Shown one piece after another: positions 33,887 to 43,083 of a DNA stretch of 64,000 nucleotides (position 1 is the stretch's first letter; every line of letters begins with the position of its first letter). The notes under the pieces were generated by a model. That model had not been told where the DNA came from. It worked only from the letters and a program-made list of their open reading frames with translations, and did not search any database. The position numbers and the translations under genes were made by a program. Source of the stretch: Anaerolineae bacterium (GTDB lineage Bacteria; Chloroflexota; Anaerolineae; Aggregatilineales; Phototrophicaceae). Location of the stretch: the NCBI GenBank assembly GCA_022820665.1, contig JAJEFB010000049.1:62001-126000 (forward strand), written 5' to 3'.

Positions 33887-35965
33887 TTACATGTCATCCA
33901 TGCCGTAATCCGGCAGCGTACCCGGGAAGATCTCAGCGATCTGCTCATCCGGATTGACCCAAACCGCTTCCGGAATCACATTCCCCCAAGTCCACTGATA
34001 GAAGAAGGGCGGCGCGCCAACGGGAATGTTGTTGAAACGCTTCGCCAAAGCCAAGCCGTAACGGCCTACAACGCCACCGACTTTGTAGACATTCTCGGTG
34101 AAGAGTTGGTTGTAACGGAACATCAGCTCTTTGCGCGCGTCAAAATCCGGCTCCAGGCAGAAGGCGTTGACGATCTCAACGAGCTCTTCCTCGAAGTCCA
34201 GCAAGTCGCGGCTACCGCCATCGGCGCGGTGGAAATCGGGCGTGATATCGGTGACTGGTCCCAGGTCTTGGCAGCGCGTGAAGGAAGTTGTGTACTCCTG
34301 ACCGATACGGTCAACGCGCATTTCCCAGGTGCCAGTGGTGATCGCGTCGTTCGACGCAGGACCCTGCAGCGGACGCAAATTGACCTGTACGCCAACATCT
34401 TGCATCAGCAGCACAAAGGCGTCGCCGATCTGGCCGGTCGCTTCGGCAGCCACGCTGGTATCCAGAACCACGACCAGATTGTCCCCTGCCAGCGGACCGT
34501 CGGTCCAATTGAGGATGCCGTCGCCATCGCTGTCTTCAAAGCCGATCTCGGCCAAGAGCGCCCTGGCGGAATCGGGCGAATGCGGATAGTAGACCACGCT
34601 GTCGATATCGTAGTAGGGCGAGCCGGGCGTGAGGCCGCTGGCGAAAGCGCGCATGAAGGGACCGCGAATGACCGCCTGGCCAACGCCGTCGCCATCAACC
34701 GCGTGCTGTACCGCGCGGCGGAAACGCTGATCGCGGAAGAGATCGCGCAGCGCCTGATCGCGCTCATCCTGGACGCCAAGCGACGACGACAGATTGAACT
34801 CGATATCGAACGCCAAGGTCTCGGGACCCCACTCGATATAGAAGTGCGCGTCATCCTCTTGCGAACGGGTGATCGCTTCTACATAGGTGCTGGGATTCTC
34901 AAGGTTGGTGTGATCAATCGAACCCGCCAGCGTACCCAGCGTACGGCCGATGCCGCTTGGTCCTTTTTCGAAGGTTACTTCTTCAATGTAGGGCAGTTGG
35001 TGGCCCTGCTCGTCGACCTTCCAGTAATACGGGTTCCGGCGGTGAACCATGAACTCGTCAATCTGGTAATCGACAGCGACCCAGGGACCCATGGTAGGCA
35101 CGGGCAAATCATCCTGTACCTGGAAGGTCTCGAAGGTGTCATAGTCCGACTCCGCGTTGAGGGCTGGATGCATGGGCGCATAGGCATGCTCGGCGCAGAT
35201 GTTGAAGTCCAGGAAGTCCATCTTGAAGAGCAACTGAACGGGATAGGCTTCCGGGAATGTCCAGGTGATCTGGTCATCGCCAGTCTGCTCGAGGTTGATG
35301 TCTTCGCCGTTAATCTGCCAGGTGGAACGGTTGGTCCAGGAGTTGACGTTCTCGTCCAGGATGATGTGTTCCCAGGTGAACATGATGTCATGAACGCCGA
35401 AGGGATGTCCGTCCGACCACTTGGCGCCGCGAATGATGTTCATGGTCAACTGCGTGCCGTCCTCGCTCCATTCCCAGTCCGTGGCCAGGTTCGGCAGCGG
35501 CTCCAGGTTATCATGGCGCAGGAACATGGGACCGGATTTGACCAGCGATTCGCCGTAGATGTAGTTGATGCCGAACCAACCCTGCGTTTGGCGCGCGCAG
35601 AGATTCCAGCCGGCCGTCGGTACTGCCGAGAAATCGCGCCAGACACCGCCATAAACGCCCGGACCTGTCGACATGCCCGATTCCAGGATAACCTGAGGAT
35701 TCTCAGGCAGACGTTCTTCAACCGGCGGCAATTCGCCGGCTTCGACCAGCGCCGTCACCCAAGCCGGCTCGCTGTAAGCATCCAGCGCCTTGTAAACGAG
35801 CATCTCATCCAGAGAGAATGTGACAATCGGGTTTTCACCGATCTGCACGCCCTCGGGATACGGTACGGGGTCCGCGACTTCGCCCATCTGCGCGAAGCCG
35901 GCTCCCACTGCTGTCAGCGCCAGGGCTGAAACCAGCAACAGACGAATAAGTGTAGCTAACTTCAT
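33887..35965 (-). CDS. Large family-5 extracellular solute-binding protein
   Basis: 692 aa, much longer than peptide-binding relatives (~530). Signal peptide at residues 1-25 (KLATLIRLLLVSALALTAVGAG). Mature SBP_bac_5 fold with L-E-P-L-P-N-L-A-T-D-W-E-W-S-E-D-G, K-W-S-D-G-H-P-F-G-V-H-D-I and S-S-L-G-V-Q-D-E-R. Large members of this family in Thermotogota and Chloroflexota are associated with plant oligosaccharides, so with araA/araD and GH4 nearby a sugar ligand is inferred. ATG at 35965 has GGAGGAAG ahead; the frame to 36079 is an extension. Confidence 0.9.
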   Translation of the reverse strand: MKLATLIRLLLVSALALTAVGAGFAQMGEVADPVPYPEGVQIGENPIVTFSLDEMLVYKALDAYSEPAWVTALVEAGELPPVEERLPENPQVILESGMSTGPGVYGGVWRDFSAVPTAGWNLCARQTQGWFGINYIYGESLVKSGPMFLRHDNLEPLPNLATDWEWSEDGTQLTMNIIRGAKWSDGHPFGVHDIMFTWEHIILDENVNSWTNRSTWQINGEDINLEQTGDDQITWTFPEAYPVQLLFKMDFLDFNICAEHAYAPMHPALNAESDYDTFETFQVQDDLPVPTMGPWVAVDYQIDEFMVHRRNPYYWKVDEQGHQLPYIEEVTFEKGPSGIGRTLGTLAGSIDHTNLENPSTYVEAITRSQEDDAHFYIEWGPETLAFDIEFNLSSSLGVQDERDQALRDLFRDQRFRRAVQHAVDGDGVGQAVIRGPFMRAFASGLTPGSPYYDIDSVVYYPHSPDSARALLAEIGFEDSDGDGILNWTDGPLAGDNLVVVLDTSVAAEATGQIGDAFVLLMQDVGVQVNLRPLQGPASNDAITTGTWEMRVDRIGQEYTTSFTRCQDLGPVTDITPDFHRADGGSRDLLDFEEELVEIVNAFCLEPDFDARKELMFRYNQLFTENVYKVGGVVGRYGLALAKRFNNIPVGAPPFFYQWTWGNVIPEAVWVNPDEQIAEIFPGTLPDYGMDDM

Positions 35966-36091
35966 CGATCTTCCTCCATAAATGTTCGTTAAAGAACTAT
36001 CCCGCCGGGGCTTTTGCCGGCAGGTTAATTCACTCAGGCTTGTTAAGCTCAGCTTGCGCGCTTGCGCCAGCCGCAACATCGAGGTCGCCGG

Positions 36092-37114
36092 TTAGGCGCC
36101 CAGCGGCTCATGAAGCCAGCAAGCCACTTGATGCTCGCCATCGACGGTCGTGGTTGGCGGCAGATGCTGACGACATTTCTCCATCACATGCGGGCAGCGG
36201 TCGGCAAATGCGCAACCCGGGATATCGGCGATGGCATTGGGCACGATGCCCTCGATGGGCACCAAGACATCCTTCCGCCGACCTAAAACCGGTATCGACT
36301 GCAATAGTCCAACTGTGTAGGGATGCTGCGGATTGCGGAAAATATCGATCACCGTGCCATACTCGACCACGCGCCCGAAATACATGACCGCCACGTAATC
36401 CGCCATTTGCGAGACCACGCCCAGGTTATGCGTGATGATGATAATCGACGAGCCGAAGTCCTCTTGCAATTGCTCCATCAGGTCGATAATCTGCGCTTGA
36501 ATCGTGACATCCAGCGCAGTAGTCGGCTCGTCCGCGATCAAGATCGAGGGATTGCAAGATAGCGCCAGGGCAATCATCACGCGCTGACGCATGCCGCCGC
36601 TCAATTGATGCGGATACTGTTTGACCCGTTCCTGTGGATCAGCAATGCGCACGCGGTCGAGCATATCAATGGCTACCTTGAGCGCCTCTTTTTTGCTGAG
36701 ATCCTGATGCAATTCCACGACTTCAGAAATCTGCCGGCCCACCGTATGCAGTGGATTCAACGAGGTCATGGGCTCTTGAAAGATCATCGAGATCTCGCCG
36801 CCGCGGATGCTGCGCATCTCTACGCCCTTGGGGTCGAGCTGAACGATATCAATCGTTTCGGCGCGGCGCTTTTGCCGGCGGAAGACGATCTCGCCTTCGA
36901 CAATCTCGCCTGGCGGGGACTTGATCAATTGCATTATCGAATGCGCCGTGACGCTCTTGCCACAGCCGCTTTCGCCGACGATGCCGAGCGTCTGCCCGTT
37001 CGCCAGGCTGAAGCTCACACCCTTAACAGCCTTCACCACGCCCTTGTCGGTGAAGAAATGCGTCTTCAAGTTGCGGACTTCCAAAATCGGCTCTGCGCCG
37101 TTGTTCCCGCTCAT
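36092..37114 (-). CDS. Dpp/Opp-type ABC transporter ATP-binding protein (DppD-like)
   Basis: 340 aa. Walker A G-E-S-G-C-G-K-S-V, Q-loop I-F-Q-E-P-M-T-S-L-N-P, signature L-S-G-G-M-R-Q-R-V, Walker B L-I-A-D-E-P-T-T-A-L-D-V and switch T-H-N-L-G-V-V. C-terminal extension G-C-A-F-A-D-R-C...C typical of oligopeptide ATPases. First gene of the five-gene transporter operon (DppD, binding protein, DppB, DppC, DppF). It may also serve the two incomplete Dpp-type systems in this window, which is inference. Confidence 0.93.
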   Translation of the reverse strand: MSGNNGAEPILEVRNLKTHFFTDKGVVKAVKGVSFSLANGQTLGIVGESGCGKSVTAHSIMQLIKSPPGEIVEGEIVFRRQKRRAETIDIVQLDPKGVEMRSIRGGEISMIFQEPMTSLNPLHTVGRQISEVVELHQDLSKKEALKVAIDMLDRVRIADPQERVKQYPHQLSGGMRQRVMIALALSCNPSILIADEPTTALDVTIQAQIIDLMEQLQEDFGSSIIIITHNLGVVSQMADYVAVMYFGRVVEYGTVIDIFRNPQHPYTVGLLQSIPVLGRRKDVLVPIEGIVPNAIADIPGCAFADRCPHVMEKCRQHLPPTTTVDGEHQVACWLHEPLGA

Positions 37115-37250
37115 CCTTGTTCTTTCTAATGCTCAAACAAGCCTTATTTAATCGGTCCCCGGCCCTAGGCGCGAGACGAACTCTAAGCCCCTTTTGCGCC
37201 TAATGCTGTCCCCACTAGCCCCTGACGCGCTCCCCCCATTACCAGACGTC

Positions 37251-38786
37251 TCATCCCTTATCCGATGTTCTCGCCGTCTCTTGCGCCGCCTTGTCCTTCG
37301 CCAACTCCTCTACGCTGCGCGTATGCAGGCGAGCGGCGCCCTTCGTATCCATCAGTTTCACTCTTGTTCCACGCGCCTCATGGTCAGCCAGGCGTTGGCG
37401 CGCGGCTTCAATCTCCGCAGTGGCGTAATTCGGCAGCCACTCGGCTTGCGCGACCAGCAACTCGTCCGTCATCTGCCAGACTTCTTCGGGATTGCATACC
37501 GCGCCCACCAGCGGATCGTGCAGCATCGCTTGCTTGAGCAGGGTTACATCGCCGTGCACAGCCGCTTCCATGGCCATCTGCTGTACCCGCACGCTCGCCG
37601 AGCAAGTGGCGGCGGGCGCCAGCGGCAAATCGCCCACCACCGGCATATTGATACCGTTCTTGTCTACGTATCCTGGGATCTCAACAACGCAGCCGTCCGG
37701 CAGATTCGTGATATAACCTTGGTTTGGCACGTTGAAGTGCCCGCGATAGACGCGGCCTGTCTCCAGCCCTTCAATGATGTAGGAGCCATGCTCCAGGCTG
37801 CGCTTGTCCGCGCTGATTTTCGGCGGTTCTTCTTCCAGCCAACTGGGGAAATCGGTCTCGAACCAGTTGCGCCCCTCGGTGCAGACGCGCAAATACCCGC
37901 CCGTTTCGCCGTGGATCCAGCGGCTTAGATCAATCCAGTCCCCGATCTCATCGAGCCGTTTGCGGTACCAGGGCACATATTCGCTCAGGTGCCCGTTCGA
38001 TTCAGTCGAGTAATAGCCGAACCGCCGCAAGACATCGATTCGCACTTTTTCTTCTTCGCGGAAGGCCGGATGCGCCTCAAAAAGCGCCAGGAGCCGCGGC
38101 GTCATATCCATGCCGCGCCAGCGCACCTGAATGTACCAGGTCTGATGATTGATCCCGGCGCAGATGATATCCACATCCTTCATCGTCACGCGCTCTTCTT
38201 CAGCGATCAGAGCTTCGCGCCGCGCCCATAGCTCAATGCACTCGGCAATCTGACCGTGGCCGTGCTGGATGCCATGACAGAGGCCAATGGTCCGCACGCC
38301 GCCATATTGGTTGCAAGCCCAGGTATTCATCGCCATGGGATTGGAGTAGTTGAGGAATAGCGCGCCCGGCTTGGCGACATCGCGGATGTCCTGGCAAATG
38401 TCGAGCAAGACAGGGATCGTCCGCTGACCGTACATGATGCCGCCGGCGCAGATCGTGTCGCCCACGCACTGATCAACACCGTACTTCAGCGGAATATCGA
38501 TATCCAATGCGAAGGCGTCCAGACCGCCTTGTCGAATCATGCAAATGATATAATCGGCATCAGCAATTGCTTCGCGTCGGTCCAGCGTGGAACTGATCGC
38601 CGCCGGCAAGTCGTTGGCGCGGATGTCCCGCTCGCATAATTGCGCGACCATGCCCAGGTTGCGCTGGGAAATGTCCATCAGCGCAAAATGCGTATCGGCG
38701 AATTCCGGCACGGTCAACAAGTCCATCATCAACCGCCGTGTGAAGCCGACCGAACCCGCGCCGATCATGGCAATCTTCAAAGACAT
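37251..38786 (-). CDS. GH4-family glycosidase (alpha-galacturonidase/alpha-glucosidase type)
   Basis: 511 aa. An N-terminal NAD-binding fold (I-A-M-I-G-A-G-S-V-G-F-T-R) marks GH4, which hydrolyses glycosides by an NAD- and metal-dependent oxidation-elimination mechanism. Metal and substrate motifs are L-N-Y-S-N-P-M, G-L-C-H-G-I-Q-H-G (cysteine and histidine ligands) and G-I-N-H-Q-T-W. The C-H-G-x form is the one associated with uronic-acid-specific members such as alpha-glucuronidase and LplD-type alpha-galacturonidase, so a pectin-fragment substrate is possible. GGGAGATGAC ahead of the ATG. Divergent from the DeoR-LacI regulator. Confidence 0.85.
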   Translation of the reverse strand: MSLKIAMIGAGSVGFTRRLMMDLLTVPEFADTHFALMDISQRNLGMVAQLCERDIRANDLPAAISSTLDRREAIADADYIICMIRQGGLDAFALDIDIPLKYGVDQCVGDTICAGGIMYGQRTIPVLLDICQDIRDVAKPGALFLNYSNPMAMNTWACNQYGGVRTIGLCHGIQHGHGQIAECIELWARREALIAEEERVTMKDVDIICAGINHQTWYIQVRWRGMDMTPRLLALFEAHPAFREEEKVRIDVLRRFGYYSTESNGHLSEYVPWYRKRLDEIGDWIDLSRWIHGETGGYLRVCTEGRNWFETDFPSWLEEEPPKISADKRSLEHGSYIIEGLETGRVYRGHFNVPNQGYITNLPDGCVVEIPGYVDKNGINMPVVGDLPLAPAATCSASVRVQQMAMEAAVHGDVTLLKQAMLHDPLVGAVCNPEEVWQMTDELLVAQAEWLPNYATAEIEAARQRLADHEARGTRVKLMDTKGAARLHTRSVEELAKDKAAQETARTSDKG

Positions 38787-39021
38787 GTCATCTCCCGCAT
38801 CCCATTGAAGATAGGGCTTCCGCTACAGGACAAGTCATCATTTGAATCTTGCAAGCGTAGTGAGATTTTGAGAGGGACGCCGCGTAAATAGGCATATGAA
38901 GACACAATTCCGTCTAATCGAATGAATATTTACCTACTATGTATTGCACATTTAAGCAGACACATTGCGCTTTTGTCAAGCATAAGCATACAATAACATG
39001 CATCAAACGCACATTATCTGT

Positions 39022-39027
39022 TATAAT
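39022..39027 (+). promoter_or_regulatory. Candidate -10 box upstream of the DeoR-LacI regulator
   Basis: Perfect TATAAT in the AT-rich 291-bp region between divergent GH4 and regulator genes. No good -35 is found at 16-18 bases, so an activator may be needed, or the box is fortuitous. Confidence 0.3.
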
Positions 39028-39077
39028 TGCTGCTGAAACAAGGCATTTTCAATGACTGCTGTTGTCCTGAACAGGAA

Positions 39078-40118
39078 ATGAAAAAATCTGAAAGACAGTT
39101 ACTGATTTTAGAGCGCGCGCAAGATACCGCTCCCCAGGAACTTCTGTCCACGCGCGATCTCGCCCAACAATTCGCCGTCTCCGAAACGACTATCCGGCGC
39201 GATTTTCAAGAAATGGCGGAAGCTGGCTTGATCCAGCGGCAGTACGGCGGCGCCTACCAGAGCAGGACGCCCCAAGCGTCCATTCGGGGACATGTCGGCG
39301 TCTTGCTGGTGTCTCGTATCGACAAGTACCGCGACCCCTTTTACAACATGGTCTTGGAAGGAGTCGACCGCGCTTTGGAACGGCTCGGCTATCAGATCGC
39401 CTTTGTCAAAACCCTCCACGAGATCGATACCACAGCCCAAGCCAGTCAACTGCTCGATGCTTACGTCTTCAATGGCTTGATCCTGCTGGGCACGGCCGGC
39501 TCGGAAAGCATTCGCTACCTGCGGCAGCATTTCTCGCCGATCGTAACCATGACCGACAAACACGATATTGAAGATGACCTGGTTCTCTTCGATGGAAGGC
39601 GCGGCATGCGCTTGATGGTCGAGCACCTGGCGGATCTGGGACATCGTTGCCTGGGCTTCATCGCAGGCTACGACGACATACGATATGACGGTTTTCTGGG
39701 GGGGCTGGCGGCCTGCGGACTGGACTCAGCGCCGTCGCTGCACCAGATTCTGCAACCGGGACCATCCGGCTGGACACCCGATCTAGGCGAACGCGGCGCC
39801 AGAAACCTGATGGCTTTGCATCGCAAACCGGATGCGATCGTCTGCGCTTCCGATCGTCTGGCCATCGGCGCCATGCGCTGGTTGCAGAGCAGCGGCTATC
39901 AGGTCCCGCATGACATAGCTGTGACCGGCTTCGACAATATACCCGATTCCGATTTTACCTACCCGCCGTTGACCACCGTCCACGTCCATAAAGTACGGAT
40001 GGGAGAGATCGCTGCCGAGCGCATTGCCAAGCGCATTGAAGATCCCGACGATCTCTTCCTCAAAATCACCACGCCGGTTTCGCTGGTCCTGCGCCAATCT
40101 TGCGGGAGCCAAGCCTAA
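39078..40118 (+). CDS. Transcriptional regulator with DeoR-type HTH and LacI-type sensor
   Basis: 346 aa. The N-terminal ~65 residues are a DeoR-type winged helix (S-T-R-D-L-A-Q-Q-F-A-V-S-E-T-T-I-R-R-D-F-Q-E-M), followed by a LacI/periplasmic-binding-like ligand domain (V-G-V-L-L-V-S-R-I-D, D-A-I-V-C-A-S-D-R-L-A-I-G, I-A-V-T-G-F-D-N-I-P-D-S). It therefore senses a free sugar rather than a phosphosugar, unlike ordinary DeoR. Likely controls the divergent GH4 gene. The ATG at 39078 matches the family start; an AGGA lies just one base ahead, so translation may be weak. Confidence 0.85.
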   Translation: MKKSERQLLILERAQDTAPQELLSTRDLAQQFAVSETTIRRDFQEMAEAGLIQRQYGGAYQSRTPQASIRGHVGVLLVSRIDKYRDPFYNMVLEGVDRALERLGYQIAFVKTLHEIDTTAQASQLLDAYVFNGLILLGTAGSESIRYLRQHFSPIVTMTDKHDIEDDLVLFDGRRGMRLMVEHLADLGHRCLGFIAGYDDIRYDGFLGGLAACGLDSAPSLHQILQPGPSGWTPDLGERGARNLMALHRKPDAIVCASDRLAIGAMRWLQSSGYQVPHDIAVTGFDNIPDSDFTYPPLTTVHVHKVRMGEIAAERIAKRIEDPDDLFLKITTPVSLVLRQSCGSQA

Positions 40119-40139
40119 GCGGCGCGGCTATTTGCTCGC

Positions 40140-40997
40140 CTAGGTCAAACCCGCCACCTGCCACAAGCGCTTCATGCGCGCCGCAGTCTCCTCCGCCGCT
40201 TCCAGCGGATCTTCCATCACATTCAGGCGCTTGCTGAATGGCTCTGGCGTCACGGGCCCGTCATAATCCAGCTCAATGAGTTTCTTCATGAAGGCTTCAA
40301 TCGGCAGTACGCCGGTTTCGGTCGGCAAACGCCGGTCGTGATCGTTGTAGGTCGCCATGGTCAAGCCCTTTGGCGCGTCGTTCACATGCACGTTGACGAT
40401 GTCCGCATTGCTGATCTTGTCAAGGTCAGCAACCGCGCCGCCCGACGTGTAGAGATGCCAGGCATCCAGCAGCAAGCCTACATTGCCCGTGCCGATCGCC
40501 GCAGCCAGCTCCAACATGCCTTCCATGTTGTGGATGAAGTCGTGCTGATCGGCCGGGCGCAAACTCTGCGGACCGATGAATTCGATGCCAAAACGGATGC
40601 CAAAAGTCTTCAAGACCTCGGCGATCGCACGGAAGCGCTCAACGTGCCAGGAGAAGTTTTCGTCAAATGCGCGTTCGGTCGATGACGGCGGGCACCAAGT
40701 CGAGCAGCGATCCGCGCCCAGTTCCGCCGCCAACTCGGCAAACCTGGGCAATGCCGCCACGTCATCGCGCCAGCCCTCCCCTTGCCAGTTCACCGGCGCT
40801 CCCCAAGCGCCGTATTTGATGCCCGCATCCTCAAATAGCGCCCTGACGGCGTCGACATCATTTGCCTCGGCAATTTGCGCCGCTTCCTGAATGCTGAAAT
40901 CCAGACCCTCGAAACCGGTCTGTTTGGCTAAACTCAGGTTCTCTTTTAATGACTGTCCGCGAATGCCGATGGCGCCGGGACTCAAGGTCTTGTACAT
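40140..40997 (-). CDS. Sugar phosphate isomerase/epimerase (AP endonuclease-2 TIM barrel)
   Basis: 285 aa xylose-isomerase-like barrel (PF01261). Blocks seen are G-F-E-G-L-D-F-S-I-Q-E, W-G-A-P-V-N-W, R-F-G-I-E-F-I-G-P (metal glutamate), V-G-L-L-L-D-A-W-H (aspartate and histidine ligands) and V-H-V-N-D-A-P-K-G. These enzymes epimerise or isomerise sugars or inositol derivatives. AAGGAG ahead of the ATG. It lies between the regulator and rpiA, so it probably works in the same sugar pathway; the exact substrate is unknown. Confidence 0.85.
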   Translation of the reverse strand: MYKTLSPGAIGIRGQSLKENLSLAKQTGFEGLDFSIQEAAQIAEANDVDAVRALFEDAGIKYGAWGAPVNWQGEGWRDDVAALPRFAELAAELGADRCSTWCPPSSTERAFDENFSWHVERFRAIAEVLKTFGIRFGIEFIGPQSLRPADQHDFIHNMEGMLELAAAIGTGNVGLLLDAWHLYTSGGAVADLDKISNADIVNVHVNDAPKGLTMATYNDHDRRLPTETGVLPIEAFMKKLIELDYDGPVTPEPFSKRLNVMEDPLEAAEETAARMKRLWQVAGLT

Positions 40998-41135
40998 CTC
41001 AACTCCTTGTCAGGTCATAATCTCTAGGCTCGAATCAACTCGCAAACTATACCGTATTCCGAATGCCATTACCGCCCTCTATTTTCTCAGTGTCTCTCCG
41101 GTGAAAAAGTCGCTTTTCCATCGTAAAATGCGCCT

Positions 41136-41822
41136 ATGAATACCCAGATTCTCAAACAGCAAGCCGGCGAAACCGCCGCCCAATTCGTCGAATCGGGCAT
41201 GGTCATCGGACTGGGCACCGGCAGCACCGCCATCTTCGCCACCCGCCGCATCGCCCAGCTCCTTCATAGCGGCGAGCTCTGCGATATCATCGCCATCCCC
41301 ACCTCGCTCGCCACCGAAGCCGATGCTCGCGAACTTGGCATTCCCCTCAGCACGCTCGAGCGCCATCCGCGAATCGACCTGACCATCGACGGCGCCGATG
41401 AAGTCGATCCCGATTTCAACGTGATCAAAGGCGGCGGCGGCGCGCTGCTGCGTGAAAAAATTGTCGCCCAAGCCACCGAGCGCCTGGTCATCGTGGTCGA
41501 CGCCTCCAAGCTGTCGCAGCAACTCGGCACGAACTGGGCTGTGCCTGTGGAAGTCTTCCCTTTCGGCTGGCATTCCCAAGCGGCTTTCTTGCGCGATCTC
41601 GGCGCCGGCGTCGTGCTGCGCGATAGCGGCGAAGATCCCTTCCAGACCGATCAGGGCAACATCATCCTCGACTGCAACTTCGGCCTGATCGCCGATCCTG
41701 CCAGACTGTCGCAGACGCTCAATGCCCGCGCCGGCATCGCCGAGCACGGCCTTTTCATTGGCATGGCGCGGGACGTCATCGTCGCGGGCGCGGAGGGCAT
41801 CCGGCATTTGCGCAAAGCCTAA
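41136..41822 (+). CDS. rpiA: Ribose-5-phosphate isomerase A
   Basis: 228 aa, full length. Interconverts ribose-5-phosphate and ribulose-5-phosphate. Motifs are I-G-L-G-T-G-S-T-A, the catalytic T-I-D-G-A-D-E-V-D, K-G-G-G-G-A-L-L-R-E-K and V-V-D-A-S-K. Only 138 bp from the divergent isomerase gene; no strong ribosome site. With araA and araD it links pentoses to the pentose phosphate pathway. Confidence 0.97.
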   Translation: MNTQILKQQAGETAAQFVESGMVIGLGTGSTAIFATRRIAQLLHSGELCDIIAIPTSLATEADARELGIPLSTLERHPRIDLTIDGADEVDPDFNVIKGGGGALLREKIVAQATERLVIVVDASKLSQQLGTNWAVPVEVFPFGWHSQAAFLRDLGAGVVLRDSGEDPFQTDQGNIILDCNFGLIADPARLSQTLNARAGIAEHGLFIGMARDVIVAGAEGIRHLRKA

Positions 41823-41894
41823 GTTTGTAAGGCTTGTCCGGTACCGTGGTGTTTGCAGTTGGTTTTGCACTCCTCTCCCTTTATGGGCTGGCAA

Positions 41895-41980
41895 GCGGAC
41901 ACTTTTCCATCGCGCAAGAAACTGGCATAAAATCTATATTTTTTCAGGCTTTTTCGGGCGACCTGATAGGTCGCCCCTAC
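41895..41980. repeat. 86-bp direct repeat, copy 2
   Basis: Same length and orientation as 33636-33721. This copy keeps a perfect GGGCGACCT/AGGTCGCCC palindrome (41956-41976). It sits in the 281-bp space between rpiA and the dioxygenase-like gene. Confidence 0.7.
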
Positions 41981-42103
41981 ATTTTGGATGATTTATGTGG
42001 TGATCGACACAAAATGATTTTGAAGCGATTGCCCTGGATAGACTACCCATTATTTGAAGCATCGCACAATTTGCGCTAAAGTTCGCTATATGCATATCCT
42101 AAA

Positions 42104-42997
42104 ATGAGTTTGGAAATACAGATGCCTAAAATACTAACTGACGAACAGATTAGCTTTTACCACGAAAAAGGTTACCTCAAAGTCGACAAGGTCCTGCCGC
42201 AACGCAGCATCGAGCTAGGTCGCAAAGTTTGCGCCGACTGGGTCGATCGCACGGTTCAAGGCTGGGTCGCTGAAGGCTTGCTCGAAGACGGGCTGGAAGA
42301 TCTTGATCTGGGGCATCGGCTGACCGTCGCCTGGAACGAGGCGGGCAAACCCATGTATCAACGCAGTCCCCGCCGCCAGATCGTCTGCCCCGAGCTCTTC
42401 CAATTCATGAGCGAACCGAACGTGATCGACATCGCCGAAGACCTGCTGGGCAGTCCCGAGGTCTTCATGCACGGCGTCTTCAACTTGCGGCCGAAGCTGC
42501 CCGATCAGCGCTGGACGCGCACACCCTGGCATCAGGATTCGCAGTACTATCCCTCCATCGCCCAGGTCCATACGCTTTCGATATGGATGCCGTTGCAGCG
42601 CGTCACGACCGAAAACAGTTGCCTGCAAGTCGCCGAGGGCTACCACCGCGGCGACATGTACGCCATCACCGAAGACGAAGAGACCGGCTTCCTGGGCATC
42701 TCTAGAGAAGAGCGGGCGGCGCTGCCGGGCATCCCCATCGAGATGGAGGCGGGCGATGCGCTCTGCTTCACGCAGTTGACGCCGCACGCTGCCCTGCCCA
42801 ATAAATCCGATGCCGTGCGCTGGTCGATTGACCTGCGCTACCAGTCCATCGAAGACGCCATGGTCGACGAATACAATGTTGAAATCGGCGGCCGCGACAA
42901 AGGCTTCATCGCCCGCAGCGAGGCCGATCCGGCGTCGGTGGCCACTTGGGAAAGCTGGGAACGCCAGTGGGAAGGAGATCCGTATAGCGCATACTAA
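42104..42997 (+). CDS. Phytanoyl-CoA dioxygenase (PhyH) family protein
   Basis: 297 aa Fe(II)/2-oxoglutarate oxygenase. Iron ligands appear as H-Q-D in T-P-W-H-Q-D-S and a distal histidine in L-T-P-H-A-A-L, followed by an arginine in V-R-W-S-I-D-L-R for oxoglutarate. The start F-Y-H-E-K-G-Y-L is typical of the family. Bacterial PhyH relatives hydroxylate small metabolites; the substrate is unknown. A second ATG at 42122 is as likely as 42104 since neither has a strong ribosome site. It precedes a sugar ABC operon on the same strand. Confidence 0.88.
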   Translation: MSLEIQMPKILTDEQISFYHEKGYLKVDKVLPQRSIELGRKVCADWVDRTVQGWVAEGLLEDGLEDLDLGHRLTVAWNEAGKPMYQRSPRRQIVCPELFQFMSEPNVIDIAEDLLGSPEVFMHGVFNLRPKLPDQRWTRTPWHQDSQYYPSIAQVHTLSIWMPLQRVTTENSCLQVAEGYHRGDMYAITEDEETGFLGISREERAALPGIPIEMEAGDALCFTQLTPHAALPNKSDAVRWSIDLRYQSIEDAMVDEYNVEIGGRDKGFIARSEADPASVATWESWERQWEGDPYSAY

Positions 42998-43011
42998 TCA
43001 GCGGAAACGCG

Positions 43012-43052
43012 ACCCCCACCCCAAACCCCTCCCCCATAAAGAGGGAGGGGCT
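43012..43052. repeat. C/G-rich palindromic repeat
   Basis: Imperfect palindrome, arms CCCCTCCC/GGGAGGGG, between the dioxygenase-like gene and the sugar-binding-protein gene. On the plus strand it also reads PHPKPLPHKE, the mirror of 31259-31302. Confidence 0.6.
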
Positions 43053-43083
43053 TCAAAACTTAGCCTTGGGAGAAAGACGACTT

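Noticed and set aside
33767..35929. 720-codon plus-strand open frame
   Set aside because: Antisense to the large binding-protein gene, no recognisable domain, no ribosome site.
37370..37386. TGTTCCACG half-match to a parS site
   Set aside because: Only one half-site, inside the GH4 gene and 22 kb from the ParA/ParB pair; likely chance.
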